A stretch of DNA of 64,000 bases from Gautieria morchelliformis (taxonomy: Eukaryota > Basidiomycota > Agaricomycetes > Gomphales > Gomphaceae): the NCBI GenBank assembly GCA_015179125.1, contig WHVA01000394.1, positions 1 to 64,000 on the forward strand, in the 5' to 3' direction. Below are positions 34,590-45,866 of the stretch, one piece after another. The notes under the pieces were generated by a model. That model was not told the DNA's origin. It searched no databases and saw only the letters and a program-made list of their open reading frames with translations. Within the stretch, counting starts at the first letter, position 1. Every line of letters starts with the position of its first letter. A program made the position numbers and the translations under genes.

Positions 34590-35935
34590 TAATTAGTACA
34601 AGCTTTCTTGTATATCAGGCAGCGACCAGAGGTTGCTGCTGGACATTGAATCGACGGTCAAATCCCCGTACTCTAATTCTACTTTGACCTATAGGTTATG
34701 GGCCCCGGCCGTAACTAAATTATCTCAAAAAAAAAAAACTCTATATCTCTTCCATACTCATAACAATCAACCTACAATGTCAACTGCCAGCACGAACAAT
34801 ACATACAAAATCAATCCGTTGAATGGCGACAATTGTGCCGCCTGGCGCCGATGACTTGAATGGATCCTTGATGATCAAGATCTATGGGAGATCGCAAATG
34901 GTACTGAAATAGAACCCAAGCCAACGGACCCAAGGAACATGACAGCGGCAGAGAGACAGCCGATGACAGATTGGCAGAAAAAGGACAAGAAGGCAAGGAA
35001 AGAAATCTGCTTGCATATTTCTGATGAACATCTGGTCTATGTTGATCAATCCATGACAAGTAAATCTATTTGGACTAGGCAACAGGGATTTTCGAGTCAC
35101 AAGGTGCAGTTGGGATTGTCAACCTGCGCCGAGATTTCTTTCGAACATTTGCCGAGGATGGCACCAACATGGAGCACATTCATACTGATTTTTCAAATAC
35201 ACTACTTACCTCATTGCCAGAATCTTGGTCCTCATTTATTACCGCGGTTAATGCCAGCGGTGTTTCAATTTCATTGGATGTCCTGATAGCCAGGATCCTG
35301 GACGAAGATCAGGCCTGACAGGCAGAATCGGGCTGACAGACGGTTGTTCGGACTCAGTCACGTGATGACCCAGGAGCCACGGGGAAGTGCCATAACTGTG
35401 GAAAACTAGGGCACTACATAACAAATTGTTGGGCAAAGGGCGGAGGCAAAGAAGGCCAGGCACCCATGTGGTATAAGTCAATGGAAAATGACACAGCCAA
35501 GCAGCCCAACGGAAATAATTGCTGGCTAGCAGACTCGGCAGCGAGCACGCATATAACCTGCAACCGAGATCCTTTTTCGACTTATACAGCAAATAATTCT
35601 ATTATTGATAGAATCACATCTGGTGCCTCACTGCAAACCCATGGACAAGGGACGGTACCTCTAGAATTCAAGGTTGGGGCCGATGTATTTACGGTCAAAC
35701 TCAATGACGTGAAACATGCACCTGAGGCACCCAATAACCTCATCAGTATAGGCTGTCTCATGGACATTGGTCACTTGGCTACTTTACATCATCAAGTGTT
35801 AAATTGGAATCGAAATCTGGAACTGTATTTCAAACAGGCAACAAAGGTGGTGTGTATGTATCAATTGACATGCCAAGGGACAGGGAGAAACGAGATGGCT
35901 GTGCTCAAGGGGGAGGAATATATGACACACGAGCA
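34590..35935 (+). mobile_element. Ty1/copia fossil G: LTR end, PBS, gag and protease
   Basis: 34590-34693 resembles the inner end of the copia I LTR (gcagcgacc block, then ttgacctata). The PBS GGTTATGGGCCC follows at 34694-34705, gag starts near 34778, a zinc knuckle lies near 35390 (CHNCGKLGHYITNC), and the protease/pre-integrase region is at 35466-35930 (WLADSAASTHITC, GQGTVPLEFKVGADVF). Integrase, RT and the 3' LTR are missing. Several breaks; old. Confidence 0.82.
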
Positions 35936-36385
35936 ACAGCACATCAACGAGAACACAAAAGCAGTCCCGTGACTCATACCCCCCAATCTCCTGGTCAGGA
36001 ACCCAAGGAAGCTGACAAACAGGATGTAATTATCACTATACAGACAAAGACAGGATCCCTACCAGAAGTTTTCTGTGGATCGCGGAGTTCAAGGCCACAT
36101 TCACGATCAAGTGATTGTCTCCACAATCTTCTGAGCCAGACGATCCCCTCACTGGTCATCGTGGTGTCGATATCAGTACATCATTCACCCGTGCGTGAAA
36201 CGAGCGAACAGTTCAAACCTGAGTCTATTCATAAAGAAGTAGCTGGAAGTGTTGCACCTAAGGCTGGTGATGGACGCGCCTTCTAACTAGAACTACCCAG
36301 CCAGCAGCAGGGAGATAGCCATCACTTCACTGCAATCAAACAACCATCAAAGGGGTGGGAATGTGTTCTACTCTGGGATCCAGCA
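35936..36385. other. Unassigned segment between copia G and MPP10 fragments
   Basis: A plus-strand frame continues to 36286 but its sequence is Ser/Pro-rich and matches nothing I recognise. It may be decayed copia linker DNA. Confidence 0.25.
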
Positions 36386-37057
36386 ATGCAGCAACTTACT
36401 ATTGAGAAGCTCAAATCAACACTGAATCTCAACTATGACCGGGGCGGAAAGGGGCACTTATCAGCATGGGCTTTCTCATCTGCGGTGGTGGGAGCTAGTC
36501 GCACTAAACGACAGGCTCTTAACTCTGCTGCTCAGGTGACAGACCAAGAGGATGGAGAAGACGATGGAACATCCAATGAGAGTGAGGGTGGTCGTGAAAC
36601 CATTGAGAGACTAAAGGATGATCTCTTTTCCGAAGACGAGGAGACACCCTCAGAGGATCTTTCTACTCACAAGGCCCAACAAGCTCAAATTGCAGCTCAA
36701 ATAGCCGAATTGGAATCAAAGAATGTCGGTCCCAAAGACTGGATGTTAATGGGCGAGACAACATTATGCTCAAGGCCAATAAACTCTCTCCTGGAAGAGG
36801 ATCTGGAGTTTGACCGGACCATGAAGGCTGTACCTGTTGTTACCGAGGAGAGTGTTCAGACCCTGGAAGGTGTCATCAAGAAGTGGATTCTAGACAATCA
36901 GTTCAATGATGTTGTACGCAAGCGACCAGTGGAAGACAAGCTGTCTCTTCCATCACGGCTGTTCAAACTCGACGACCAGAAGTCAGCGCAATTGCTTGCC
37001 CAGATCAATGAAAATGAATACACAGCAAATGAAAACGGCACCGGGATTGATGATTGA
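36386..37057 (+). pseudogene. Fragment of MPP10 (U3 snoRNP processome protein), C-proximal part
   Basis: MPP10 is a nucleolar component of the SSU processome needed for 18S rRNA maturation. The frame gives 223 residues: an unrelated-looking start, an acidic segment, then ERLKDDLFSEDEE, THKAQQAQIAAQIAELESKN, WMLMGE, RPINSLLEEDLEFDRTMKAV, VVTEESVQTLE and FNDVVRKRP. These are hallmark MPP10 sequences (SLLEE.L.F, P.ITEE, DDVVRK). It stops at 37058 before the conserved C-terminal end. No introns or complete start are seen, so it is a captured or rearranged fragment and not a gene. Confidence 0.75.
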
Positions 37058-37058
37058 G

Positions 37059-37600
37059 ACGGTTCTGAAGATGGCTCAGGAGAAGGCATCACTGAGCTGC
37101 ATGACCCTTCCGATGATGATTCAGAAGATTCAGAGAAGCACTGGATAGACCTTGACCAACCTATGTGCCCTAATCAAATAGGTAAAGAGGCTATACATGG
37201 GAAGAAGTGAGGTGACCATCCCATCTTGGACGACAACTTCCTCTCTCTGGCAGAATTCAACGTGGAGACTGAGAAAGCCGAGGCTAAGGGCGTGTCGAAA
37301 GGCCGGATGGGTCAGGATGGCAATGATGATGATGATGACAATGCAGCTGATGATGTTGACCTTTACACATCTGTGGATGATGTGGGTGGAACTACAGTTG
37401 AAGAGGATGATCTTGAAGATAGTGGGGAACCCTACTATCGGGGTTCTTTGCCACACCATCCTGCACAAAAACAACTGCTGCCAAAGCACCTAAAAAGCCA
37501 CCGTCAGAGTCGCGGGACAAGACAAGTAAAGTATGGTTCCATGACCAGGTGCACATGAAAAATATCAAAAGCTGTGGAAAGGGCAACACGGTCGTGCTCA
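37059..37600 (+). pseudogene. Second MPP10 fragment (central acidic part), in permuted order
   Basis: Readings include EGITELHDPSDDDSED, LDDNFLSLAEFNVETEKAEAKG, a poly-Asp stretch (DDDDDNAADDVDLY), SGEPYYRGSL and HMKNIKSCGKGNTV. In MPP10 this acidic LDD.F..L..F region comes before the SLLEE region; here it comes after it. The reading changes frame at least twice (for example near 37208 and 37545). Confidence 0.6.
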
Positions 37601-37899
37601 TGGAGAGCAGACTGGTGTGGGTGGAAAATGACGACGACGAGGATGAGGACGAGGAGTTCGGAGAACAATTCGAAGATTTTGAAGAGGAGGAAGAAGAAGG
37701 CGACATGGACGATGAGGAAGACCACTGTCTCGTGTACAGGAGCTTGCTGGAGTTATTCAAGGAAGACTTTGCACCAATACACATTCTTGGACAATTCAAC
37801 CACAGGTTCATCATCGCCCATCGGGTCGCGCTGAACAAAGTTGAGAGAAACCTTGGTGCGAACCATCTGTTCCACCATGTTACAAGCACCCAAAATTAG
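37600..37899 (+). pseudogene. Acidic run joined to a possible MutL-family (PMS1-like) fragment
   Basis: The plus frame 37549-37899 goes from the MPP10 tail through a Glu/Asp run (possibly still MPP10) into FKEDFAPIHILGQFNHRFII. This resembles the DF..M.V.GQFN.GFII segment near the C-terminal domain of MutL mismatch-repair proteins. The following DQHA motif is not seen and the frame ends soon after. The identification rests on one short motif and is tentative. Confidence 0.3.
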
Positions 37900-38411
37900 A
37901 TTCTCGGGCCAGGCTGGGCTCAGAAAGCCCAGGCTTGGGCTCCGCTTTAGCAGGCTCAGGCTCAATGAAACCTCCAGCCCAACCCATTAGTCAGGCTCAG
38001 GCTGGGTCGGGCTCGGCCCCAGGCTCGAGCCCAGGCTTCACCTATGAAAAAACAGACACGAAAAAAAATAATATGATTAAGCCATAGTATCAATATCAAA
38101 TGTTTTCTTATTCATCATCACTCTTCTCAATGTCCTAATGGTTGTCTAGTGACTCAATATATTGACACAGGGTCTTTGTGTCACTGATGAGTCTTAATCT
38201 GGACAGATGACAGCATGTGATTTCACAACACTGACATCAATCTGATGCACATACCCACAAATTTTACAACACGACATTTCCGAACTTTTCCATCCTTCCC
38301 AGTCGCAGCCGCTGGTTCTTCAAAAAATTCGCCAAGGTCACAATTTGTATGCTTTCGAATCGCCTTTGTTGATTGTGCAGCAGAGAGATTGCACCTTGTC
38401 AGCATCAGCAT
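37900..38411 (-). mobile_element. Possible hAT-type transposon scrap
   Basis: 37900-38045 is a run of CAGGCT/GGGCTC units like the GC-rich ends of some hAT elements. On the minus strand 38411-38223 a short frame has KHTNCDLGEFFEEP and KVRKCRVV, similar to the BED-finger start of hAT transposases in mushrooms, but the second Cys of the expected CxxC is absent. No terminal inverted repeat pair was found. Confidence 0.3.
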
Positions 38412-39149
38412 GAATGAGATCTACAGCTGACGTGTGGCACTTCATAGCTGGGAAACAATGCAAGGTAAGCCTACTACATCATCTGAACTGAGAAAATTCT
38501 GCTTACCATTGTTATGATATATGCAATTATATTATTTAAGTCATCCACATATATAGAAACTAATAAAAGAAACAAGAACAAGAAGAAGAATCTACCAAGG
38601 AATGGGAACAACACTCACGACAGATATCGACACGCACAGACAGCACATGACACTCACTATCAAGTAGCTATCTTATCTGTAGATCAGATAAGATACAGGA
38701 ACAAAGGCATCGGCCATGTGTGGCCGATCAGAGACAGCGCGCTTATTGACAGATGGTATCGGCCATGACGTCGACAGGCGCCAGGCCACAGGCACCGAGG
38801 AGGTGCGGGCTGTTAGAATAAATGGATAGCTATATCAAACATTATTCTAAGGTCTAAACAACGTCTAATTGAGCTAATTATCTGGGAGAAATAATCCATG
38901 CACCAGTAGCAGTGCCTGCCCTGGAAAGCAGGCACCTGGGCCCTGGTCAGAAGAAATATTGCTATGGGGCTAATAGTCCCATACAGGGACATCGGACACG
39001 ATGGAAATTACAGTATACAGTCCTATCTATGGAAGTACTGAATAGATACCTCAGGAGAGAGGTACAGAGATGGCAAATGCCTTGCCAAGGCTGCTGTAGG
39101 CACACAGCACAGGACACACAAGGTTTCTTTTCTATTCTATTCCCCTGAC
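38412..39149. other. No gene seen
   Basis: Short frames here are not convincing. The stretch atcggccatg occurs near 38709 and again near 38758 in a patch of GGCC palindromes. Confidence 0.35.
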
Positions 39150-39615
39150 CAGCTCCACTGATTACGAAGTGTATTACATGTTGAAAGGGGCTTTGTATAC
39201 TACTCCAAGGTCCCAACTTAGATACTTGTCAGTAAGACAAGTATCCCCATCATTGTTCCTGCCCCACAGCTGTATGCAACCTGTGGAGCACTTTCCATAT
39301 TATCCTGACCCATTCACTCACTATCTTGAACACTGGTAGTCACTACTATTTTAGTATAAGTAGCTAACATAAACTTACGAACAAAACATCCAGAATATCA
39401 TCCAGAAATTGTCCAGAATTACTGTTTCACCCCCTGAAGTAACTGTAGACCTGTTTAATAGCTACAGAACTTATTTCTTGATAGTTTTCTCTAATTCTTT
39501 GTTGAGAGTCTATTATAACTGGTTACACTATACTGCTCCAAAAGCGAAAGCTTCGGACCTCTTGTTCCTCTGTTCTCACTTGTCGACTTGGTCACGTGAC
39601 CTACATCAATCAGTG
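39150..39615 (+). repeat. Diverged direct repeat, copy 1 (LTR-like, with TATA and CACGTG palindrome)
   Basis: It matches 39950-40400 over most of its length. Both copies contain agtataagtagct or agtataaatagct, a TATA-like core, then ctgtttcaccccctgaagt and a 12-bp palindrome GGTCACGTGACC (39590-39601). Regulatory-looking content suggests promoter-bearing repeats such as old LTRs, but no internal retroelement coding lies between them. Confidence 0.55.
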
Positions 39616-39949
39616 ACGCACTCGCTCCACAGAGCTTAGTCAGCTCACACATATACCATGCACAGGGGTGCACGAAGGATTCCCATTCCCTGAGTCATCA
39701 AACATATCTATTCTGATATATCTGATATATTATTCCTAAAACGGGCACCAAACGCCGCAGAGGAGTATAGACTGCGCAGGAACATCGGACATCACGGAAT
39801 GACGACAGAATGTCATTCCAAGCACGTATGCTTGATCAGCTGCCCCATAGAAGAGGCACAGAGACAGTGGCCCCATCACCAATAGTAGCATTTATGCTAC
39901 ACAAGAGAAACTTAATTTCCATTTTCTATTGAGCTCCATGACACAACCA

Positions 39950-40400
39950 GCTGATTACTATCTTAACATCATGTAGACAGGAGCTTTGTATAGTAGGTAC
40001 AAGACTCTATTCCAAAGCCTAACACCCCTGTCATTATCCCCATCATTTTGATGGCTTTATGACTACAAGTAGTCACCCCTTTAGTTACACATAGTTTTTC
40101 GACCCATTCACCCATTATCCTGAACACTGGGAGTTATCACTATTATAGTATAAATAGCTACCACAAATGTACGAACCGATCATCCAGAATTTACTGTTTC
40201 ACCCCCTGAAGTCACTGTAGTCTTGTTTGATAGCTACAGAACTTAAATCTCAATAGTTTTCTCCAAATCTTCGTTGAAAGTCTACTATTACTGTTTACTC
40301 TAAACTATATCAAAAGCGAAGCCTTTTGAGACAGCTGTCCTCTGGATCGAGACAATTTCCTCATTGATGTGGTCACGTGACCACCATCCATCAGTGACGG
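39950..40400 (+). repeat. Diverged direct repeat, copy 2
   Basis: Second copy of the 39150-39615 block, with the TATA-like core near 40147 and the palindrome GGTCACGTGACC at 40371-40382. Divergence is moderate with several small indels, so the duplication is not recent. Confidence 0.55.
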
Positions 40401-40663
40401 ACGTGTTTATTTTGATGCGCTCAGCGTCGAGTGCGTTGTTGCAGTTTTTTACCATACATTCTAGGTCCTTGACCTCTTTTTGAGGTCATGGATGTCCCGT
40501 AAGGGCTCTACTCACACGTTGTGCATGATTGCTTGGGAACCACCCCCAGGCCACATCGATGGTGTCGCTGACATCCTCATCCTTTAGCTTCACCTTTCAG
40601 GTGCTGCTCACAGCCCTTAAGTGCACGGTGTATGCCACACAGGTGTTGCAGTCGTCCAATCAT

Positions 40664-40746
40664 AACCCCTCAACATGTGTTTGTTTATGCTGTTGAAAAT
40701 AGAGATGGAGAAGATAATGTAAGAAATTTAATTCCTGCCCAATATA
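40664..40746 (+). pseudogene. Partial copy of the PD-(D/E)XK-like gene, left of a transposon insertion
   Basis: It matches 25638-25712 closely (ITPQHVFVYAVENRDGEDNV reading). The match resumes at 43294-43340 (gaataataacaccataaatag against 25739-25760). The two pieces are split by the 40747-43293 transposon at a TA, and the intact paralogue at 25.6 kb shows the empty-site sequence. Confidence 0.7.
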
Positions 40747-43293
40747 CAGTTTTCCACCGTCATCTGAGACAGCACTGCCACCTGAGACAACCTCAATTTC
40801 CCCAGCTGTGGTCCAGTGGGATCTGAATACTCCCCTAATAGAAAATCTCCAGATAAATGTGAAAAGCATGCCCCCTTAAAGGAGCTAAAGAAACAGACCA
40901 AAATTGGTAGAAGAGAAATTTTACATAGGACACGTGAGAGAAACAATGATTTGCTGCAGAACTGGTGGGGGTTCAGTGCATTGGCCGTTCCTCCCCTTTC
41001 ACTGCACCTTGTCGAAGCCTACACACACTTCTGCTGCTGGTCCCTGCAGGTCCCAACGTCCATGCCAGGACGGGAAAAGTCAAATGAGGTCAAATCTTGT
41101 GAGAAAAGCAGGAACTGAGAGGAACTCGTTGTTGCAGCCGTTGCGATTTACAGAGTGCATCAGGCTCAAAGTGACACGTCAAATGCATCTCATTATGAGG
41201 CTCGAAAGCGATTTGGCTACTGACAGGCTGCTGAACTTGCTGAGCAACAACATTTCCTTAAAACCGGGAAGCACATTCATGTTGATCATAACACAGTGCG
41301 ACGGCGCAAGCAAGAGTTGACGCGAGCATCAAAGGATGCCAGTTTCGAGACAAGCGCACACCTCACATGTGAGCAGGAAGACATGGTTGTTGCTTATGCC
41401 ATTGAAGTTGCCAATAGAGGCTTCCCACTGAACCTTCAGAGGATTCGAGAGATTGCGGACAAGACCCTACAAGCAGCAAACCCAGACAACCCTGGCGTCA
41501 GGGTGAATTGGGCACATCATTTCATTCATGAGAGGCATGCCAATTGCCGTTCTGCCTATTGGTCATGACCGCTTGAGTCAGTTCATGGCCAGGCAGCTAA
41601 TCCCTTCGATATCAAGATGTTTGTTTTATGATGACCTGTTGCAGGAGAATGATACTTGTGGTGGGTTTGAACCACAAAACATATATGGAGGAGATGAGAG
41701 TGGTTTGATGTCGGGAGTTGCACAGAAGGAGAGAGTAATAGGTGGAAAGGGGAAGAAGATCCAGCATCAGAAGCGAGAGACTAATCGTGAAAATACAACG
41801 GTCATTGCGACAATTTGCACAGATGGCAGCGTGTTGAGACCAATCATGAGATTCAAAGGGAAGCACTATCAAGTGAAGTTGTTACAGGAGAACCCTACTG
41901 AGGCTTTGTGAGTCACATATTGTTTTAGTTGAATGTATGCCGACAAGATCTCACTCATTTGCTATCCTGCACACATAACGCACATCTTGCAGGGCCTCGA
42001 TGTTGCTTGCTTTGGAGTGTTCAAGACTATTGGGCACAAGAGACCCTTCATTTTGAACAGAGGACAGGAGAGAAGGTCACGAAATCTAATTTTCTCAGCC
42101 CTCTCACAGCTGCGTGGAAGCGGACATTCATTCCAAGCACAGTCAAGAGTGCATTTTCGAAAGACAGGCATTTATCCATTCAATCCTGATGCCATCTCAC
42201 CTGAACAGCTGGACCCTAGTAAGGAGACATCAGCAAGCCTCCACTCCCACTTCCTACCATCCCATCCCCTGTTCGAGCGATGGTGGAAGGACCTTCCATT
42301 CGAGCGGTCCTGGCTTTGGAGTCCTCACAATCAGTCCCTAAGGTGCCGGTTTTGAGGCACACAAAACATCTTTCTTGACCAGCTCATCCCCAATCCACTC
42401 CTCTTTGGAGGTTCCAATGGCACTGTTCTCAGCCATTGAAGCACCAACAGATGCGTCAGAGATGCTTACCTGGGAACCCGACACAGAACAGTCAGCAGTA
42501 TTGCAGATGAAGCTCGCTGACACTCAGTATGAACTCAAGGTGATGAAGGAGCGCCTTCTCACCGAACGCACCCAACTTGTGTTGGCCGGGATACATGTAA
42601 ATAGGCTTAGGGACCACCTGTACAAAAAAGAAGAGAAAAGCAAAAGTAAGAAAAAAGAGAAGCTGATGGGGGATGGCTTACCACGGCTCCTCACCGATCC
42701 TAGATTTCGCAGCGCCGAGAAGGACCACAAAGAAGCTAAAGAGGAGGGGAAGATTGATAAAGAAGTGAGAAAAGTGGCGCAGAAGGAGCAGGTCAAGGCA
42801 AAGAAGAACTGGGAGGAGGAAGCAGCCAAAATTGCAGAGGAGAATCACGTCAGACTAGCAGGTTATGCGGGTGAGTTGCTGGCCTGGCAAAGAGAGAGCG
42901 AGCTGGCGAAAAGTGAGCGGCAGCAACCCAGATGGCTTAAACCAAAGCAACCCACCAAGATCCCGGCCCCTCCAAAGCTTTATGTGAAGAAGTGCTCCCC
43001 CAAAACGACCGCCATTGATCCAGAGGACAAGAGTAGTGGCTCAGAGAGTGACAAGAGTGAGGACGAGTGATTTCCCATGGGTGTTTCAGATGCCCATTTT
43101 GAGCTCCGAGTCCCCTCATGACTGGGGCTCACATTTATGACATTCCTCAGTTATAATTTGATAGATAAGACCTATAGGCAGCAGTAAGATATGGTGCTAT
43201 AATATACTCCAATTTTTTGAAGAAGTTAGGAGAGCACAGGGGACGATGAGTGATAAATCCATTTTTGCTGTTTCAAATGACAGTGGAAAACTG
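40747..43293 (+). mobile_element. pogo/Tc1-mariner-type DNA transposon with 27-bp TIRs
   Basis: The ends are CAGTTTTCCACCGTC at 40747 and its inverted partner ending 43293; the 27-bp TIRs differ at three positions. TA flanks both sides (40745-40746, 43294-43295). Inside are a HTH/CENP-B-like N-terminal region (about 41140-41568: RRRKQELTRAS, EVANRGFPLNLQRIREIAD), the DDE_1 core start (41569-41911: IYGGDESGLMSG, NTTVIATICTDGSVL) and the DDE_1 end (41933-42355: SLICYPAHITHILQGLDVACFGVFK). A frameshift lies near 41565. The stretch with the second catalytic Asp (usual DGHxSH) is missing around 41911-41933, so the element cannot encode an active enzyme. Confidence 0.9.
42375..43070 (+). CDS. C-terminal coiled-coil region of the pogo-type transposase
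   Basis: A 231-residue frame follows the DDE_1 core by one frame break. It has QLVLAGIHVNRLRDHLYKKE, a Lys-rich stretch, LMGDGLPRLLTDPRF, a long Lys/Glu coiled coil, and an acidic Ser-rich tail (SSGSESDKSEDE). This tail is commonly fused behind DDE_1 transposases in mushroom genomes. It is probably not a separate gene. Start is nominal. Confidence 0.65.
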   Translation: MTSSSPIHSSLEVPMALFSAIEAPTDASEMLTWEPDTEQSAVLQMKLADTQYELKVMKERLLTERTQLVLAGIHVNRLRDHLYKKEEKSKSKKKEKLMGDGLPRLLTDPRFRSAEKDHKEAKEEGKIDKEVRKVAQKEQVKAKKNWEEEAAKIAEENHVRLAGYAGELLAWQRESELAKSERQQPRWLKPKQPTKIPAPPKLYVKKCSPKTTAIDPEDKSSGSESDKSEDE

Positions 43294-43295
43294 TA

Positions 43296-43799
43296 CTGAG
43301 AATAATAACACCATAAATAGTATGATATTTTCAATAGGAGGATAATCAAAAAGGTCATGTGATACAGCATATATGAGTATATAATATATATTATAAGAGT
43401 ATTAATAACAACACATAGGAATATATAATAGTATTTATAAGGAGAATAATAGATGTTATTAGAAGATTCTGTATATATTTAAACATCTCAGAGATATATA
43501 TACATATGAGAGAGTATTAGAGTACAGTATGAAGTAATAGTACTTGGCTAGATATTTGTAATATATATGAAAAGGAGTATTAATATGAATAGTTATAATG
43601 ATATAGTGTATATTAAAAGTTGGTAGAAAAAATAAGAAGATGCATAAAAATAAAAAGAGATATTCTTGTTGGTGGAGCCGCCGCTCGGGGAGGGACAAAA
43701 GTAGATTTATTTATATCCCAACAATAAAACTACCATATACTTTCACCTTCTTCTTTTCTATAATCTGAGAATAAAATGGGTGAAGCTACTTATAATAAA
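43296..43799. other. AT-rich sequence, no gene seen
   Basis: It contains TA-rich simple-sequence runs (43380-43460 and 43540-43620). The first about 45 bp continue the split nuclease-like copy. No other feature is supported. Confidence 0.4.
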
Positions 43800-44221
43800 A
43801 AGTTGCGAGTATCCACCTAGGAGGATGTTCAGATTGACAATAATATACATTCTTCTAGGATAAGTTAGACATATCAACCCTAACTGAATTCATAGTCCAT
43901 CATTTTGAGCAATTTGTATATTGTGGATATCCTAAAAAATTTTGAATGTTCTCAGATTTTAAAAATATGTTTGTATATGCTGAAACATGGTGTATTGAGA
44001 TAACATAGCAATTTCAGATAGGATTTGGATGACTATATGTTAAAAGTATATATGAAGCTTGTTAGATGTATGATGATAGAGTGTAGAGGCAAGTATGGAC
44101 CATATGGGTATACGTTAGAAGTATATATGAAGCTTGTTAGATGTATGATGTCAGAATGTAGATGCAAGGTGGACAATAACTCTACTATATTATTATATAT
44201 GGTTAATAGATTTGATTAGAA
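43800..44221 (-). repeat. Dispersed AT-rich repeat, second (inverted) copy
   Basis: This is the reverse complement of 26553-26870. It is longer because a segment around gaagcttgttagatgtatgatg is duplicated in tandem (near 44052-44073 and 44130-44151). It ends at 44222, where different sequence starts. Confidence 0.65.
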
Positions 44222-44545
44222 GGTGTTCACTGAGGGGCTACTAACTGCTCGTCCACTAGATATAAGGTCTTGGTCATGATCGACCGAGACTGGTCATCAA
44301 CTGTCACCATATTTCCGGTGTCTCCCTTACCATCCCAAGCTGACCCTGTGTTCACAGCTTATACCCCTGTACGCATGCTTACACCCCTACACATGCTTAC
44401 ATCAACATACTTCAGAGGGAAATTGGGTTTGAATAAAATGGCACTTCGGTGTGCTGACATAAGCCGATGACGCGTACCAAGGGGAGTAGTGAAATCAATA
44501 GAGAGGTAAGGCGCGCAGTAAAGAACAAGGAGATCCTTATTCTTT
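44222..44545. other. No gene seen; between AT-rich repeat and solo LTR
   Basis: GC content rises sharply at 44222. Two near-repeats around cacccctac/acccctgtacgcatgctt lie near 44360-44400. No coding frame is believable. Confidence 0.3.
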
Positions 44546-44729
44546 ACAAGACAAAGGTCATAATTATCATTAGATTAGCAACTCATGTATTTAAGCCAGC
44601 GACTTGCGTCGCTGCAAATCATCGAACTGAACGATACTTCATATCTTATTTGTAAGCGTCTTCAACATATACTCAGTGAACTACCTATTCACTGAGTCTC
44701 CGTGTGTCTAGTTACAACTGCAACATATT
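44546..44729 (-). repeat. Solo copia-type LTR (partial), family J
   Basis: It matches the LTR segments at 59209-59329 plus 63936-64000, which are split by copia I. The minus-strand sense starts TGTTGCAGTTG and contains the gcagcgac block found in the copia I LTR, so the families are related. No coding region is attached. Exact outer edge on the left is uncertain. Confidence 0.65.
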
Positions 44730-45866
44730 TGAGAGGCGGAGAAAGTGAAGCAGCTTTCCTCGAGAATGGTTGTTGATGGGTCCATGTGGACACAGTGAGT
44801 GGCTTCTCTCTCTTAGTCATTGACCCACTAGTAGTCCGGAGGCCGTGATACCGGGCAGCGGCAGATGTGACGCATGGCTCTGTTGGAACAATCGTCAAAG
44901 AAAGATATTAGCTCTTTCCTGTCAGATAATTGACTAGACAGACTCCTGGTCTCGCCCGCAAGTGACACTGGGGAAAACGTCCGCTATAGGGATCTGGTCC
45001 GGAGTGTTGAGCTGAAGATAAAATCGTCCACGCACAGCCGGATTAACGTCTCAGTAGGTGATACGATATGCAATGGCGCGTGCGCATACTTCAGGGCTAA
45101 TCCACTGTGGACCTGAGTAGGGGAAACAAAAAAGTGCCGCAAATTGGACCTCTACGTCTACGTAAGAGCTGAAAGTGCGTAATTGACGACTTCTTTGTGA
45201 CCTCAGCTCTAGCTCAATATCCGGGGTCCGCACTGCATACCGCATTCCTGCAGCGCCTGCATTCTCTGTTCTACTGAGCTGCTTGACCACGAACCACCTG
45301 GGCGGTCCTAGTTGTCCCTGGCAAAGATGGAGGACAAAGAAGGACCCCCGCGGCATCGAATCGACGCAACATGCAAGCATCCTTTGTCCCAGTGCGGTCT
45401 TGAAAGCAAAGCATCCGTCATATCCTCCCCCGATGTTCCGAAGACGCTGGAAAAGGTGAGGAAGTTGACAGCGACCTCGACGACGCATACAAAGTACGAC
45501 ACCTCCTTTCATGATCTTTTCTTGACTCTTGTTCCAGAGGTCGTGCTCACTGGGTACGATGGCCGCATCGAAGCGGATAGGTCGACATCCGTTTCCGAGT
45601 TGGAAGCGTGCAAATGTCCGACGTAGACACGTCCTCCTCGTCAGTCGGCATTCATACTATTACCACGCGACGTACGCTCTTTCATGCTTACGGATACGAC
45701 CGGTACAAGACCAAGTTCTTTAGGAGTACTTTGTCTGGGATCTACAAAATAAAATGGCTGCGACGGATAGCAGATGCGGGGACAGTGCCTGTTTATCGGC
45801 TGATACGAGTCGTGGGCTGCCTCATTCACCCTTACGCGAGTGACCACAGGGTTCATCGTTTGTTGT
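44730..45866. other. Host-like DNA with unassigned open frames
   Basis: A minus-strand frame at 45512-45051 (153 codons) includes LSRTENAGAAGMRYAVRTPD. A plus-strand frame starts at ATG 45328 (MEDKEGPPRHRIDATCKHPL) and may splice near 45456-45537 (GTGAGG...TTCCAG). I recognise neither, and they overlap on opposite strands, so at most one is real. Confidence 0.2.

Noticed and set aside
44222-44545. 5' half of a longer LTR joined to the 44546-44729 block
   Set aside because: The second copy of that LTR at 59.2 kb shows no similarity to this stretch, so the extension is not supported.
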